Of a DNA stretch of 64,000 nucleotides, positions 23,575-36,004 are shown one piece after another. A program made the position numbers and the translations under genes. This DNA comes from Salvia splendens (Eukaryota > Streptophyta > Magnoliopsida > Lamiales > Lamiaceae): positions 18,683,902 to 18,747,901 of the forward strand of contig NC_056035.1 of the NCBI RefSeq assembly GCF_004379255.2, given 5' to 3'. The notes under the pieces are model-generated. The model was not told the origin of the DNA. It worked only from the letters and a program-made list of their open reading frames with translations, and ran no database searches. Each line of letters begins with the position of its first letter. The first letter of the stretch is position 1.

Positions 23575-24663
23575 GCTCAGGTGAATTCAGTAGGGAGCTG
23601 GAATCCGAATGGAAGTTGGAACCCAGGGAAGCAAAAGGAAACCCCATAGAGGGACCACCCAAACTTTAGATGGTCTGATAATAACTCGAATCTACCACCC
23701 CAACAACAGAATACCAATTATCCGAACCTACCGGAGAATCAATTGTGGCAACCGGAATCAGAGCGACCAATCTAACTGGGTCAATAGGAATCAGAACAAT
23801 CCAGCAAACTCCTATGTGCTACCACACCAGAGGAATTACCAGGGCAACAACCAGAACCCTCAGCCCAATTACCAAGGGTATCAAGGGTCGAGTCATCAAT
23901 ACAACAACAATCGGGGAGGTCAAGGAAATTTCCGTCCAAATTATAGACATGGACCAAACCACCATCAAGGACCGAATACCAGTTAGCCAAACTCCAGGCA
24001 GTCGAAGAGCCTCGATGAGATGGTGAACGATTTGGTCAGCTCACAGCAACACATGCAGAATAATATGCTGTCCAACAATGATGTGGTACATAAGCTTCAG
24101 CATGCTCAAGTGGAGCACAAGGCAACCATGGACAAGCTGGCGAAGCAGTTATCTCAGATCGCGACTTCCCTAAGTGAAATGCGCGGGAAAGAAGGACAGA
24201 TTCCTGCCAAAGTCAAGCCACCGAACAGGCGAACATCAGTCAAATCACCCTTAGGCCTGGATGAGAGTATAAAGGTCCGACAATGAAGATTGATGACGGA
24301 ACACCTCCTGTGGTGAGCAAGAAAAAGGATAACCCAACCCCACAAAAGGAAGACACTGAAACAGGGGAAGCTAGAAAGGAGGATGATATCCAGATCGGAG
24401 ACTTGGGGAAACCAGAACCCCGAATGGCTGACCCTTTTTTCCTAGACCCAGGAACTGAGGTGGAGGTTGAAGAAATGAGGAAAGAGACTGGAGAGTCCTC
24501 CAAGGGAGATTCCATCAACACGGTCAAACAAGTGAAGCCTTTTCCCTGCCGAGAGGAGGCCAAGAAGAAAAAGGATGACCCTATGGATTTCATGGAAATA
24601 TTCGGTGAGCTGGAAATCAACCTGCCATTTATCCAGGCCTTGAAGCTGCCTATTTTCAGTTAA

Positions 24664-25523
24664 TTCATCAAGGAGTTTATCGCCGGTAAGACTAAATCCA
24701 ACGGCAAAATAGTGATCGGAGAAACTGTATCAGCGGTGATTCAGAAGCGGAGGATGCCGTCAAAACGCACTGACCCAGGTATGTTCACTCTTCTCATTTC
24801 AATTGGGGACATTAGAATTGAGCATGTTATGTGTGCCCTAGGAGCATCAATAAATGTTTTACCGCTTTCCATCTACAAGAACTGGTAGGAGTAAGAATGG
24901 TTGACACGAAGGTGGTGATCCAGTTAGCGGATAAGTCATGCATTAGTCCAGAGGGTGTGTTGGAAAATGTGATAGTTAAGGTGCATGATTTCTTATATCC
25001 AGCTAATTTCCATATGATTAGGATAAGTGAAAATGGATCTGCTGAGTCTAGCGGAGTGCTTTTAGGTAGATCATTCCTACACACCGCTAAGACTATAATT
25101 GATGTTTTTAATGGAACAATTTGTCTGGACTATTATGGGGAGAAATTCACTTTCAACATTGATGAAACAATGAAAAAACCTTTAGATGTGGAAAATCTTC
25201 ATGCTATGGATATCATTAACCCCTTGGTCCAAGAATATCTTGAGACTGAATTAATGCAGGAACAGATTGACAATTCAGAGTTAAGTCATTCTATTGATAG
25301 AGAGGTAGCAGGATGGTGTGAGGCCATGAACACTTTAGAGTTGACAGGTAAAGAGCTAGCAGAGGCGATTGTGGAATTCTGTAAGAGTCCTGAATCCGCC
25401 AGGTCAAGGGGATCAGCCCATGTGGCTAGTTTGAAAAAATTGCCAGGACCTGAAGGATTAATCACTAAGGAAACGGAAAACAATCCACTGCCCAGGAGAC
25501 AAGTTCGCCAAAGAAGGAGTTGA
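24664..25523 (+). pseudogene. Athila protease region
   Basis: After a stop at 24661 the sequence resumes with A-L-G-A-S-I-N-V-L-P, the place of the protease active site; the usual D is replaced by A before LGAS in what remains. It continues with IQLADKS, a GVLENVIVKVHDFLYPANF block and LLGRSFLHTAKTIIDV. That is the canonical Athila aspartic protease layout, here interrupted by a stop near 24885. Confidence 0.7.
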
Positions 25524-25539
25524 AGACACTGCCACCAGG

Positions 25540-26395
25540 TTGGAGGAAGGAGCAAATGCCTACCAGGATTCACAAAGGAAATTGAACCCGAACATGAGGG
25601 ATGAAGTCTTGAAGGAAGTTCTGAAACTACTGTCCTTGGGAATCATCTACTCGATCCCAGAAAGTGAGTGGGTCAGCCCAGTCCACATGGTGTCGAAGAA
25701 GTCGGGGATACAAGTGGTGAAGAATGAAAAGAATGAGCTTGTGCCCTCAAGACTGGTAACAGGCTGGAGGATATGTATCGACTACCGGAAATTGAACGAG
25801 GCTACACGAAAAGATCACTTTTCGTTGCTCTTTATTGACCAGATGCTTGAGAGACTAGCGGGCAAGCAATTCTTCTACTTTTTAGACGACTACAGTGGGT
25901 ATTTTCAGATATACGTAGATCCGGAAGACCAGGAGAAGACGACTTTTACATGTCCCTTTGGGACGTACGTATGCGTATAGGAGGATGCCATTTGGCCTGT
26001 GTAATGCACCAGACACTTTTCAAAGGTGCCTGATGAGCATCTTCTCGGACCTGCTGGAAGAGTGTATCGAAATTTTTATAGATGATTTTACAGTTTATGG
26101 GAGTTCCTTCGAAACCTGCCTAGCTAACTTGGATCTAGTACTACAGAGATTTTGAGAGAAGAATTTGGTGCTGAATTTTGAAAAATGTCACTTTATGGTG
26201 CCGGAGGGAATTATCTTGGGCCATGTCGTCTCGGAAAGAGGTATTCAGGTGAACAAGGCAAAGGTAGACGTGATTTCAAGACTTCCGTATCCTACAAATC
26301 AGAAGGAAGTGGGGGGATTCTTGGGCCACGTGGGATTCTACCAAAGTTTCATCATGGACTTTGCAAAAATTGGGTAGCCACTTACCCGTCTCCTG
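25540..26395 (+). pseudogene. Athila reverse transcriptase
   Basis: Frames 25540-25980, 25958-26155 and 26165-26377 cover the RT fingers and palm: LNPNMRDEVLKEVLKLL, WVSPVHMVSKK, WRICIDYRKLNEAT, FLDDYSGY, then MPFGLCNAPDTFQRCL and the catalytic F-I-D-D block, and LGHVVSERGI. Frame shifts near 25965 and a stop at 26153 break it. F-I-D-D in place of Y-x-D-D is within the range seen in Athila elements. Confidence 0.85.
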
Positions 26396-26800
26396 CAAAA
26401 TGATGTCGATTTTGTCTTTGACGAGGCTTGTCAATGGGCTTTCCAAATCCTGAAGGATAAACTTGTACCAGCACCGATAATCAGAGCTCTAGACTGGAAT
26501 CACCCCTTCGAGTTGATGTGCGATGCCAGTGACTACGCCGTCGGAGCAGTGCTAGGTCAAAGAATTGATGGGAAGAGCTATGTAATTTTCTACGCCTCGA
26601 AGACTCTTAACCAGGCCCAGAAGAATTACGACACCACGGAGAAAGAAATGCTAGTTGTTGTGTATTCCTTTGAAAAGTTCCGATCATATTTACTTGGGTC
26701 GAAGGTGATAGTGTTCACTGATCACGCAGCGATTAAGTACTTGTTGGAGAAGGAGTCTAAACCAAAGGTGTTGGCAGTAACCGGTCCAGGAGATTCGGAC
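26396..26800 (+). pseudogene. Athila RNase H domain
   Basis: The segment from 26513 reads CDASDYAVGAVLGQ, then IFYASKTLNQAQKNYDTTEKE and VFTDHAAIKYLL, the first D, the E and the second D of the retroelement RNase H. It continues in frame into the integrase. Confidence 0.8.
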
Positions 26801-27625
26801 AAAGGGAAGTATCAGCTGAATGTAGAGCCATGGTTTGCGGACCTGACAAGCTACTTAGTCACAGGAGAGTTGCCCAGTACACCAGAGATTTCTCGGGCCC
26901 AGAGGATGAAAATTAGGAGTGAGGCCAAATACTATTTTTGGGATGATCCTTACCTTTGGAGGATGGGTTCAGACCAGGTGATTAGAAGATGTATTCCGAA
27001 ATGGGAACAGAGGGACGTACTGGACCATTATCATAAATTGGCATGCGGTGGGCATTTTGGCCCAAGAAAAACTGCTCGAAAGGTTTTAGATAGCGGATTT
27101 TACTGGCCGTCGTTGAACAAGGACGCTTATGAATTCTGCCAGAATTGTGGCCGCTGCCAGCAGAATAGGGGAATCTCTACTCGTGATGAGATGCCTCAGG
27201 TCCCAGTAATCGTCTGTGAAGTGTTCGATGTCTGGGGATGGACTTCATGGGTCCATTCCCGTCTTCCTACGGAAATTCTTACATACTGGTGGCAGTAGAT
27301 TATGTATCGAAGTGGATAGAGGCTAAGGCGACTACCACCTGTGAAGCGAAGGAGGTCACGAAGTTCCTTAAGGCTAATATTTTCAGCCGATATGGAGTGT
27401 CGAGAGGAGTCATTTCAGACCTGGGAATGTATTTCTATAACCGAACCATGAAGGCCCTTATGAAAAAAATACGGAGTACACCACCGACTTTCTACTCCGT
27501 ATCACCCACAGAGCAACGGGCAGGCAGAAATCTCCAACCGGGAGATCAAAGGAATTCTAGAGAAAACTGTCAACCCGTTAAGGAAGGACTGGAGCAAACG
27601 TTTAGATGATGCGCTCTGGGCATAC
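26801..27625 (+). pseudogene. Athila integrase
   Basis: The zinc-binding HHCC region is visible (HYHKLACGGHFGPRKTA, then CQNCGRCQ). After a frame change near 27240 comes the catalytic core start [12 protein letters not shown], then [15 protein letters not shown] and a degraded second Asp region at about 27415 (SDLGMYF). The third acidic position falls in a scrambled part. Confidence 0.75.
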
Positions 27626-28680
27626 CAGATTGGCAAGATGTGCCATCTCCCGGTCGGTGTATAAGGCGTACTGGACAGTCAGAGAGGTGAATATGAAGCC
27701 CCAGGCCTGTGAGGATGAGAGGAAACTCCAACTGCAAGAGCTGGAGGAATTGAGGCTTGAGTCATACGATGTTGCGATGTGGTAAAAGGAAAAAACCAAG
27801 TTGTGGCACGACAAAAACCTCCGGGTCAAGGAGTTGCAGGTTGGTCAGAAAGTACTCCTGTTCCAATAAAGGTTGAAGCTGATGCCCGGAAAGCTGAAGT
27901 CTAAGTGGATCGGACCCTCACGATCGTTGGCCTCAGAGCAAACGGAGCTGTGGAAATTCAGGGAAGCGCTTCTAACTCTATCCCTTTCCTTGTTAAAGGT
28001 CACAGAGTTAAGGTGTTTAGGGATAGTTCAGAGCTATGTGTGGTGGGAAAAATTCCACTATGCATGCTCCCCAATATCGCCTAACGGGTCATATTGTTTA
28101 GGTGTTCTTCGGGAATTCATGGGTCAGGTAGATAGGCATGAAGTTTTTAATCTGTGGATTGAACCAGGGTCTTCCCAAGAATACTTAAACACTTTTTGTA
28201 AATATGTGAATATGTTTCTTGAATCTAAAAAAATCCAAACAAAGAAAAAAATCCATTTCCCAAAAAATATTTTTGAAACATCAAGCGACCCCGGGAATCC
28301 AATTGTTATTGAAAATGTTTCTGATTTAAATTCCCTTGACCAGGGAGTTTGGTGTCTCGTTTTTTTTAGTCTAAATTTTCTTAAGTGTTGTTTTGTGAGA
28401 GTGAACTTGAAAACAACAGTTATGTGAGGGGGAGAAATTTTCGGGCAAAACCCTACGGAGGAGGCGTACGGTTGCTTGCATCATCATGCAACCGTCCATC
28501 TCCCTTTTCTTTTTCTTTTATTTTTATGACTTTATTTTCTTCTGCCTTTCTTCTTTTTTTAATTTTCCTAAAATAACTTCCCCACCTTATTAAAACTTCT
28601 CCCTCGCAATTATTTTCTCTCACAACTCATACATTTAATTTTCGAAAACCCTAACCTCACCATTCCAAACTTTCTCTGTG

Positions 28681-29319
28681 TCAGTTTCCGACGGAACCGC
28701 CACCAACCACCGCGGGTTTCCGATCACGAAGTCATGGAGAATCAGCCACCCAAACACAGCTCTAGAAGGAAAAACCTCAGAGCCCATCTGTGTGCCGTTT
28801 GCCAAGACATTTGAGGGTCCCAATGAGGACAGCGAGGAAGAGGAAGAAACGGATGCTAACCCGCCTGAGGAGTCCATCTACGAGATGACAGAAGTGCTGG
28901 TGACAAGGATGCTATTAGAGGCCATGGCCCATTTCGACGATCCCAAGAAGGCTCTAACATACGAGGAGCGAGGGGCGAAAGGGAAATTAGCCAAGTCGGG
29001 AATGTGCTACCACCCCGAGTCACTCCAGGAGATTGAGTTAGAGGAGGAATTCCTCTCCTATATCAGCACCATCAGGTTCGAATGGTTGCTGGGCTATAGC
29101 ACAACGGAGGTGCCGATTGCTTTGGCCAAGGAGTTCTTCACGTCATACAAGTTTAAGTCCACCTTGGACTCAGACGCCGACTCAATCACCTTTCGCCTTT
29201 TTAATGAGGAGATAACAATGAGCATCCGGGAATGGTCGTTGCGAATGGGATTGTTACCCTGGAGGAGGATGAAGAAGGTATCTGGAATGAGAGGGCAATT
29301 GTTGAATTTAACCCTATAA
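28681..29319 (+). pseudogene. Athila-type extra ORF (env-position), truncated
   Basis: An open frame of about 212 codons lies after pol where Athila elements carry an extra ORF (the ATHILA ORF-1 / envelope-position protein). It has an acidic run (EDSEEEEETD), then a region with LEEEFLSYISTIRFEWLLGY and FRLFNEEITMSIREWSLRMGLL, a pattern I associate with that family. The end is replaced by inverted LTR sequence. About 800 bp of noncoding sequence, with T-rich tracts and a short hairpin at 28467-28494, precedes it. Confidence 0.55.
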
Positions 29320-29346
29320 CCGATGCATGAAATTAGCCTTATCATG
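29297..29346 (-). repeat. Inverted LTR terminus
   Basis: Read on the minus strand from 29346 it starts TGATAAGGCTAATTTCATGC. This matches the start of the plus-strand LTR at 32408 (TGATAAAGCTCATTTCATGC) and continues to match for about 45 bp. It points the opposite way to the other Athila-like LTRs, so a rearrangement or inverted insertion took place here. Confidence 0.65.
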
Positions 29347-29639
29347 TAGTGATGGTGGAGCTTACCTGACCCATGAGGTTATATCCGATAAAGACCTGGG
29401 TGAAGCGGAGGAGGTGGTTGGTGATGTGGACTCCCTTTGAGAGGCTTGTCTTGAAGTGCCCACCATGCTTGTGGGTGGCGAGAAAATGAGCAGAATGAAG
29501 AAAAATTGCCAGACGTAGGAGATCATCAGCTGGAGGGCAGAACGGAGAATTCAAGAGAAAACATCTAGAAGATCGCCTCCACGTCTATAAAAGAGAGAGC
29601 ATGCGACATACAATGGGGGGGCTTACGACTTTTGACTCG

Positions 29640-30824
29640 GATCTCATTTTTTTCACACACTTCTACACACACTTGGGGTAATCGGAAGTCTAGGGGTATT
29701 TGGTTCGTTTTCTGTTGGCTGTTGTGCACCACCGTCCTCGTGTAGGGCGAAGAAACAATTTATCTGCTTTTGTTTTAGTTTTCTGTTTGGATTTCTATCG
29801 AGTCTTCGCTGTTCGAAGCTCGGCTTTTGTTATTTGTTGAAACTTGCTTATCTATCTCTGGAATTTCTATTTTCAGTAATGATGATGTTGATGTTGAGTT
29901 TTGATTATGTTAGGTTCTGAGTTTGAGGTTGTTTACTGGAATGGATGCTTTCCGCACTTGATCTGGTGAATTGGAGTTGAATCGTGGTTGGATTGTTGAG
30001 GATCGGAGTGGATTTTTGTTTAATCGGAGTTCATGGAGTTGTATTTGATCGTAGTTGGGTTCGGATTGCTTGGATCCGGAGTGGATTAAGCATCCGACGT
30101 GTGGATCTGAAGCAGAGTTGGTTGATTGTGCATGAATCTGATGGCTCGTTTCTGTGTTTCTGTTTACTTAGTCTAGTAGATGTAGATCTGTTCGATTTCC
30201 GATTAATCGCCAGTTTCCGACGTCCGAATTATGTTGTTCTGTTTGAATCTGATGTTACTCTTTTTTCTCCATGTTCGAGCTTGAATCAGGTGATAAGATG
30301 CAAATCGTTGTTTGTTAATTTCAGAATTAGCTATTTGCAGCTTTTCATATGCACTTTACTGTTTTGGGAAATGGTCTCCACTGCTCGTTTGATCTCTATT
30401 TAACTAGATTAGGAAGTTGTTTACTAGGTCGAGGAAGTTCGTTTGAGTTATTAAAGTCGTGACGATGTTTCATGTTTGCATGATGTTCTCTATTTCCTAG
30501 GTCTAGTGTCAGCTAATTTTCATTCCTCAGCCTAGTTATAATTTTCTCAACCCAAAATTGCGTGGCAGCAGTCAACCCACTTTTCAGAGTCTCTTAAATG
30601 CCTTCTTACGCATCCGTCTTCGTGGGATCGATCCCTACTTCCATGTACTAATTCATAGTATAGAGGGTTGAGGGTTTTGAACGCGGAAATTGTGTGTCCG
30701 ACGACCGAGACTTCCAGGATCCTCCGAATTCCTAGACCAAGTGATCTAGCGAATTCTCTGGGTTTGAGAAGCTGGACCAAGCATAAAAGCACACACGGTT
30801 TCTAAACCAGCTTTCACTACACAA
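29640..30824 (+). repeat. Athila-like LTR copy A
   Basis: Its right 1 kb is clearly related to 32760-33960. Shared landmarks are ACCGTCCTC-CG-AGGGCGAAG, GCGTGGCAGCAG(T/C)CAACCC, CGTGGGATCGA, GTGTGTCC(G/A)ACGACCGA and GTGATCTAGCGAAT. The left part, which should match 32408-32760, does not align; a TATA box (TCTATAAAAGAG near 29585) is present. This is probably the 5' LTR of an internally deleted element. Open frames inside it are not genes. Confidence 0.65.
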
Positions 30825-32407
30825 GAACTCTACTTCACTTGGTGTATGCTGAAGGGTGTGAAGGTCTACCTTGGATACTGGCTGGCCCAAGCTTGCCACC
30901 TGATGACTACCCACACATCCCGCCACCTCTACACTTGTCACCTCCTTGGCGCCTACCTCAAGAGGAATGTAATTATGAAGATATGGCATGTGTTGGTATT
31001 TGTTGTGCGTATGTCTTCTCCCACTTAGTCCATTGCTTGGCCTAAGTGTGAGAAGATTGTTGTATATATGCTATGTTGGTTTTATTGTTTTGTGTCCTCT
31101 CCCACTTAGCCCAATTCTCGATCTAAGTGTACGAAGATTATGTTACATGTGTTTAAGTTGGTCTCTGTTGTTCATGTGTTCACCAACTGCCCTGTTTCCA
31201 GTTCATCATGACTGCTTGGGGACAAGCATGAGTGAAGTGGGAGGAGGAGAGCAGTTAGGGCAGTTAATGTCGAGCATGTATATATTTTGCCAGGTCTTGG
31301 AGTCAATATTTTTAGGATTTATGTGTTAAGTATAAACTGGCGAAATAGAAGGCAAGATTCCCTTAGTGAGAGGAATTGAAGAGAGGATACATGTCAATTT
31401 GAGACCTCTTTCCTTAATAAATTAAAATCAGTTTGAGTGAAATAAGTACGATAGAAATGCCTTAATTTGATCTTTTTGTGAAGCCCTTTATAAAGTGAGT
31501 TAAAAGCCTAAGAGTAGAACATTTTCTACTAAAAAAAGAGAGAGGCTGCCACTTGATGCTTAGGGAGAAATGACATAGGGGAGTAAGGACTAAAGTTAAT
31601 AGGAGAAACCAGTTGAGCTTATTTCTTTCGAACTTGCTGGACCAGCCTCATTGTAAGGGCACCCCTTAGTTTGCAAAGTTAAGCCTCTGTGGTATTGACC
31701 TTCCTGTTGAAACCTCAGCTTGCATACCATGTGAACAAGGGGGCATGAGTGGGGGCAGCTCACCAAATTGGGGTAGGGAATAGGTTGTGAACAAGGGAAT
31801 AGTAAGAAGTAGAAAAGGAAATGGGCAGGAAAATTCAGTAACATGACCCCAAAAAAGGAAGAAAAATGGGCAGGAAAAGTTGTAACCTGACCCAAGAAAA
31901 AAAGGGAAAAAGTGTTAGGAAAATTTCAGGGCAAGAAAAATCTTGTAACCTAACCCGGTAGATGAAGGGGATAGAGGAATAAGGCCAAAATGGCCAGGGA
32001 ACAGCTCCAAGTTGGGAAGTTTAGATTGTAACAAGGGAAGTTGTTTTCATCTTTTTGTCCCTGAGTTCACATGTCCCTCATATGCTTTAACTTTCAAATA
32101 CAGACTTAGACCCCTTAGGATTCTCACTTACTTACACTACAATCCCCTAGCCCCGTTACAACCAAATGCAAAGACCTTAAGGAACTTTTCCTGTGTCAGT
32201 AGAACTCAAGGCATCAGTGGTATGACAAAAATGAATGAGTGAATGGTCCTAACGTTTCTGTTGAGGAATGAGTGACCGAGTGAACCCAACAACTTAGTGA
32301 AAATAGAGGTTGTCTTGACAAGTGATAACCATGCATTGAAATTTGCCTTATTTCTTTTATTTTATCTTTCATACTTGAGGACAAGTATGGTTTAAGTGTT
32401 AGCAGTT
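30825..32407 (+). mobile_element. Internal remnant of an Athila-like element
   Basis: Between the two related LTRs lie 1.6 kb without coding sequence. It contains two related segments with CTCCCACTTAG-CC (31010-31130), two CTTG-GGACAAG motifs (31216 and 32374) and a polypurine-like end just before TGATAAAGC at 32408. This fits the 3' untranslated part of an Athila element, with gag and pol deleted. Confidence 0.55.
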
Positions 32408-33960
32408 TGATAAAGCTCATTTCATGCATTGGTTATGGGGTTGAATTCTGTAAATTCAGTGAACTAATAAGTGTTTGTAAATTCAGGTGCGTGTAAAATC
32501 TGCCGAACCCAGGAAGCGCATACAAATTACCAAGGGCAGAGGAAAAGGAGGAAAATGAAGTGAAAAACGCCAGCAATTTACTAGACCGAGGAAATGAAAA
32601 GAAACGCTGAAAGAATACAAAAAAATGGAGCAAGGAGCAAGGAGCAAGTAGCAAGTATAAGGATCAAGGGCAAAAAAGACAAATTATGAAGAAGGAGTGC
32701 CCTGGGATCCATGCCTATATAAAGGGACGACCCCTTTTGAAGAAAAAAAAATCTTTTTATCACTTTTTATCTTTCACTCTTAGTCTCCTTAGTTTCATTC
32801 TCTAGTCTTAGCTCACTTCACACACGCACTTGGCATCAATGAGAAATTCTGGGCAGGCTTGGCGATAGTTAGTTTCTGTGGTGTAACACCGTCCTCACGA
32901 GGGCGAAGATACACTCTGTTTTTATTTTCTGTCGTTTATTCTCGCCGCGAACTTCCTTGCCGGGAGCTCGGCGACTGCTTTTGTGTTCTGGATCTTATTT
33001 CCGTAGCTATAGCAATTTCTATTTTCTATTTTACTCTGCTTTTGTGTTTCTGATGTTGGTGTTGGTTTACTGATTTTGGATGCTTTTCGTAATTGACTAT
33101 TGAATTGGAGTTGAGATTGGTTGAATTTGAGTTGGTTAGTTGTGGAATTGTTATAATCGGAGTGGAAGGATATGGATCTGGGTGTTGTTGAGTTTGGATC
33201 GGTTGGATCTGGAGTGGATTGTGGTTTCGAGAGATGAATATGATACGCACTTGTTAAATCTGCATGGCTATGTCTGTTGCTTTCGATTTACTTGACCTGG
33301 TAGCTTAGATCTGATAGTTTTCTTCTTAATCATAATGTTTGACGTTCGATCTGAGTTTGCTCTGTTTTTTATTCTCTGTTTCGTTCATGTTCATGTTTAT
33401 TTGCCGAAGAAGATGAAGATCGTTGGTAGTTAGATCCAGATCCGTTGTTTGTTTGCTTTTGCAGCTTTACCTTTCGCAGTAGCTAATTCGGGAATCTGTC
33501 CCACTGCTTTCTCATGCTCTTTTCTCTAACCGTTTTAGGAAACTTTTTTACTTGACCTGGTAGTTTTGATAAAATTTCCTTAGTTAAGTTATCTCTCAAA
33601 TCATGCATGCGTACGTGTTCTTATTGTTTCTTAGGTCTAGTAGTTAGTTAGTACTTGAGTGCTTTTAATTCTCGTGACCTAGTAGTTTAAAATTCTCGAC
33701 CCACTTGTTGCGTGGCAGCAGCCAACCCTTCCCAAAACCCTCCAAATGCATGCTAACTCATCGGTCATCGTGGGATCGACCCTTTACTTCCCTATACTAG
33801 CCAATAGTGTAGTGTGTTGAGGTTTTGAAGCGGGAAAAGTGTGTGTCCAACGACCGAATTCTGAAGGTTCCACGATCTCCTAGACCCTGTGATCTAGCGA
33901 ATCCTCTGGACCTACTGGATTGAGAAACATCAATTGCACACGCTCTTCCTAGCTACATCA
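32408..33960 (+). repeat. Athila-like LTR copy B
   Basis: It starts TGATAAAG after the GAGGACAAG-type region and ends ACATCA, so the tips TGAT/ATCA are complementary; about 1,553 bp. A TATA box (CCTATATAAAGGG near 32716) is present. Related to copy A over its right two thirds. Confidence 0.7.
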
Positions 33961-33984
33961 TATAGCATATGTTTATATTGAATA

Positions 33985-34213
33985 CTCCATCCGTTCCACG
34001 ATAGTCATTTCATTTTCTGCACTCATTTTAGAAAAAATGATAATAAATAGTTAAAGTGGAAAAAAAGTAAAGTAAGAGAGAGAATAATGTAGATAAGACT
34101 CTTATCTATCTTATTATGTCACTTTATACTCTCACCATTTTAACTATTTATTATGATTTTTTCAAAATGAGTGCAGAAAATGAAATGACTCAACTACCGC
34201 GGAAAGGAGAAAG
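33985..34213. mobile_element. Stowaway MITE
   Basis: TA-flanked. The left end CTCCATCCGTTCCACGATAG pairs with the inverted right end CTTTCTCCTTTCCGCGGTAG. It is placed 24 bp after the LTR end. Confidence 0.75.
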
Positions 34214-34293
34214 TACTAGTTTCATGTGTGTAAGAGATTTGAGAATTTGGCAATTTTTGTGTTTAAGAGATTTTGGATGGGAAATATATTATA

Positions 34294-34441
34294 CTCCCTC
34301 CGTCTAATAAAATAGTCATATGGGAGAGACTAGAAAAAATGGATAAAGTATAAAGAGAAACTTTTCATTTTTAAAATGTGACTATTTTTTATAGGCATCT
34401 CAAAATGACAAAATTTGACTATTTTGAGTAGACGAAGGGAG
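34294..34441. mobile_element. Stowaway MITE
   Basis: TA-flanked, with ends CTCCCTCCGTCTAATAAAAT and ATTTTGAGTAGACGAAGGGAG inverted; 148 bp. Confidence 0.85.
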
Positions 34442-34452
34442 TAATATATATA

Positions 34453-34690
34453 CTCCCTCTATCTGCGAATAGGAGTCCGTTTTCATTTTAATCCATCCCC
34501 GAATAGGAGTCTCTATTCACTTGTAATAAGGGCTCACATTCCACTAACTCATTTCATTCACATTTCATTTGAAACTAGAGTATATACAAGTAAGATTCAT
34601 ATTCCACTAACTTCTTTCCACCTACTTTCTTAATATTTCTTAAAACTCGTGCAGCCATGAAATGAGATTCCTAATGATAGATGGATGGAG
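34453..34690. mobile_element. Stowaway MITE
   Basis: TA-flanked. The left end CTCCCTCTATCTGCGAATAG and the right end CTAATGATAGATGGATGGAG are inverted. It is only about 11 bp from its neighbour. Confidence 0.75.
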
Positions 34691-35610
34691 TAATATTTTG
34701 TGAATGCTTTATGTAATTATTATTTTGATTTGTGTTTTTATATTAGAGCAATAATATTGTGTAATAATTTATTACATTAATTTCCACGTATTTATGGTTG
34801 AATAATAAGTATATATTTTAATTGTATTTCAATAACTTATTTTGTATCTCGAGATATCATAATATGTATATGTATATGAATATGTAGTAATTAAAAAAAT
34901 AGTTAATAGTCATTTAAATCGTAGTAATATTTAATCAAATTATGGTCAATTTCGTAAAATTTGAAATCATAATACAAAATTTTTTTTATACAAATGATAC
35001 GATTGGGAAAATTGAAAATTCATGATATAATATTTGGATTTCGAACATTACGCACCAACTAGGATTTGATTAAAATTCATAAATTAAATTATTATTATTT
35101 CATATAAAACATACAAGTACTATTTTCTTTGGAATTCATTATGTATTTATGTCTTTATTATTTTATAAATTTGTGGAAGAAGTAGGAAGCATAAAATATA
35201 TGAAATAATAACTATATTTTTCAAAATTTTAGCACCAACTTAATTGAGTTTCTAGTTCCCACACACCACAGCCGAGGATAGCATAAAAAGGCCATATTAA
35301 TCTTAATAATTGGTGATTCTGTGCTTTACACATACTAACATCAGCATTAATGGACATTTGTATCGTTAAATATTACTAGTAATAACAAAATAAAATAAGT
35401 ATTCCGTGAACATAGATTTGGTATTGAATATAAGATTTAATTAATCATAGTACAAAATCCAGTCAAAATACAATAATTTTGCTCATACGCATATAATTTG
35501 AGTCCACATTCTATAAATATTTTATCGTGACTCCTCTTATTGGTAAGTAAAAGCCAAAATATTTAAAAAAAAAGGTAGAATTATTGGTACAGCTTATTCA
35601 AGTCAACCAT
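34691..35610. other. AT-rich upstream region of the S40-like gene
   Basis: Very AT-rich. No gene or intact repeat is seen before the TATA box at 35611. Confidence 0.5.
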
Positions 35611-35618
35611 TATAAATA
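35611..35618 (+). promoter_or_regulatory. TATA box of the S40-like gene
   Basis: TATAAATA lies 73 bp upstream of the ATG at 35684, giving a predicted leader of about 40 bp rich in C and A. Confidence 0.6.
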
Positions 35619-35683
35619 CTCAAAACATTACAACCAAATTCCTTCACCCTACACACTCAAAAACATCTCATTTCTCAAATGCA

Positions 35684-36004
35684 ATGGATCAATTCGAATT
35701 CAACGAAGCCGATGTCTGGAACACCAATGCCGACCAAACGGAGTCCAAGAAACCTAATTCGAACTCCCGAAAAGCTTTTTGGGAAACCGAGAAGAGCCCC
35801 CCGATCAAGGCGAAAATTCAGGCGTTGATCATTCCAGGGCCATCGAGTAGGGCACGTGTCGGAGACTATTATGAGGACGGAAATGAAGGAATGCCCCCGC
35901 ACGAGTATTTGGCGAGGACGAGGGTGGCGTCGCCTTCGGTGTGTGTAGGGAAGGGGCGGACTCTCAAGGGTAGGGATTTGAGCAAGGTAAGGGATGACAT
36001 CTAG
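35684..36004 (+). CDS. S40-like senescence regulator, C-terminus cut by a stop codon
   Basis: An intronless frame of 106 codons. The order of conserved blocks matches the plant S40 / Senescence_reg family: E-x-DVW near the start (residues 8-12), a Pro-rich middle, MPPHEYLARTR (about 70-80) and GKGRTLKGRDLSKVRD (about 89-104). Family members are small, mostly nuclear proteins induced in senescence and stress; their biochemical role is poorly defined. The family usually ends with V/I-W-x-x-TGF. Here TAG (36002-36004) stands where that Trp (TGG) would be, and KQTGFQD followed by TAA remains in frame behind it. The predicted protein lacks only about eight residues, so it may be partly functional, or the allele may be dying. 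Confidence 0.75.
   Translation: MDQFEFNEADVWNTNADQTESKKPNSNSRKAFWETEKSPPIKAKIQALIIPGPSSRARVGDYYEDGNEGMPPHEYLARTRVASPSVCVGKGRTLKGRDLSKVRDDI

Larger units (their letters stand above)
21130..29346 (+). mobile_element. Degenerate Athila-lineage Ty3/gypsy retrotransposon
   Basis: The parts appear in element order: an LTR-like region ending at 22390, the primer site TGGCGCCGTTGCCGGGGA (22393-22410), broken gag, protease, reverse transcriptase, RNase H and integrase frames, and an Athila-type extra ORF at 28681-29319. At least four frame breaks and several in-frame stops separate the domains, so it is dead. The left boundary is approximate. No 3' LTR matching the 5' region is present; the element runs into an inverted LTR tip at 29297-29346. 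Confidence 0.8.

Noticed and set aside
28467..28494. Hairpin ACGGTTGC...GCAACCGT as a possible regulatory element
   Set aside because: Eight-base stem inside a decayed retroelement with nothing around it to suggest function.
29984..30403. Open frame of 139 codons
   Set aside because: Lies wholly inside Athila-like LTR copy A, is T/G-rich, and is not conserved in copy B.
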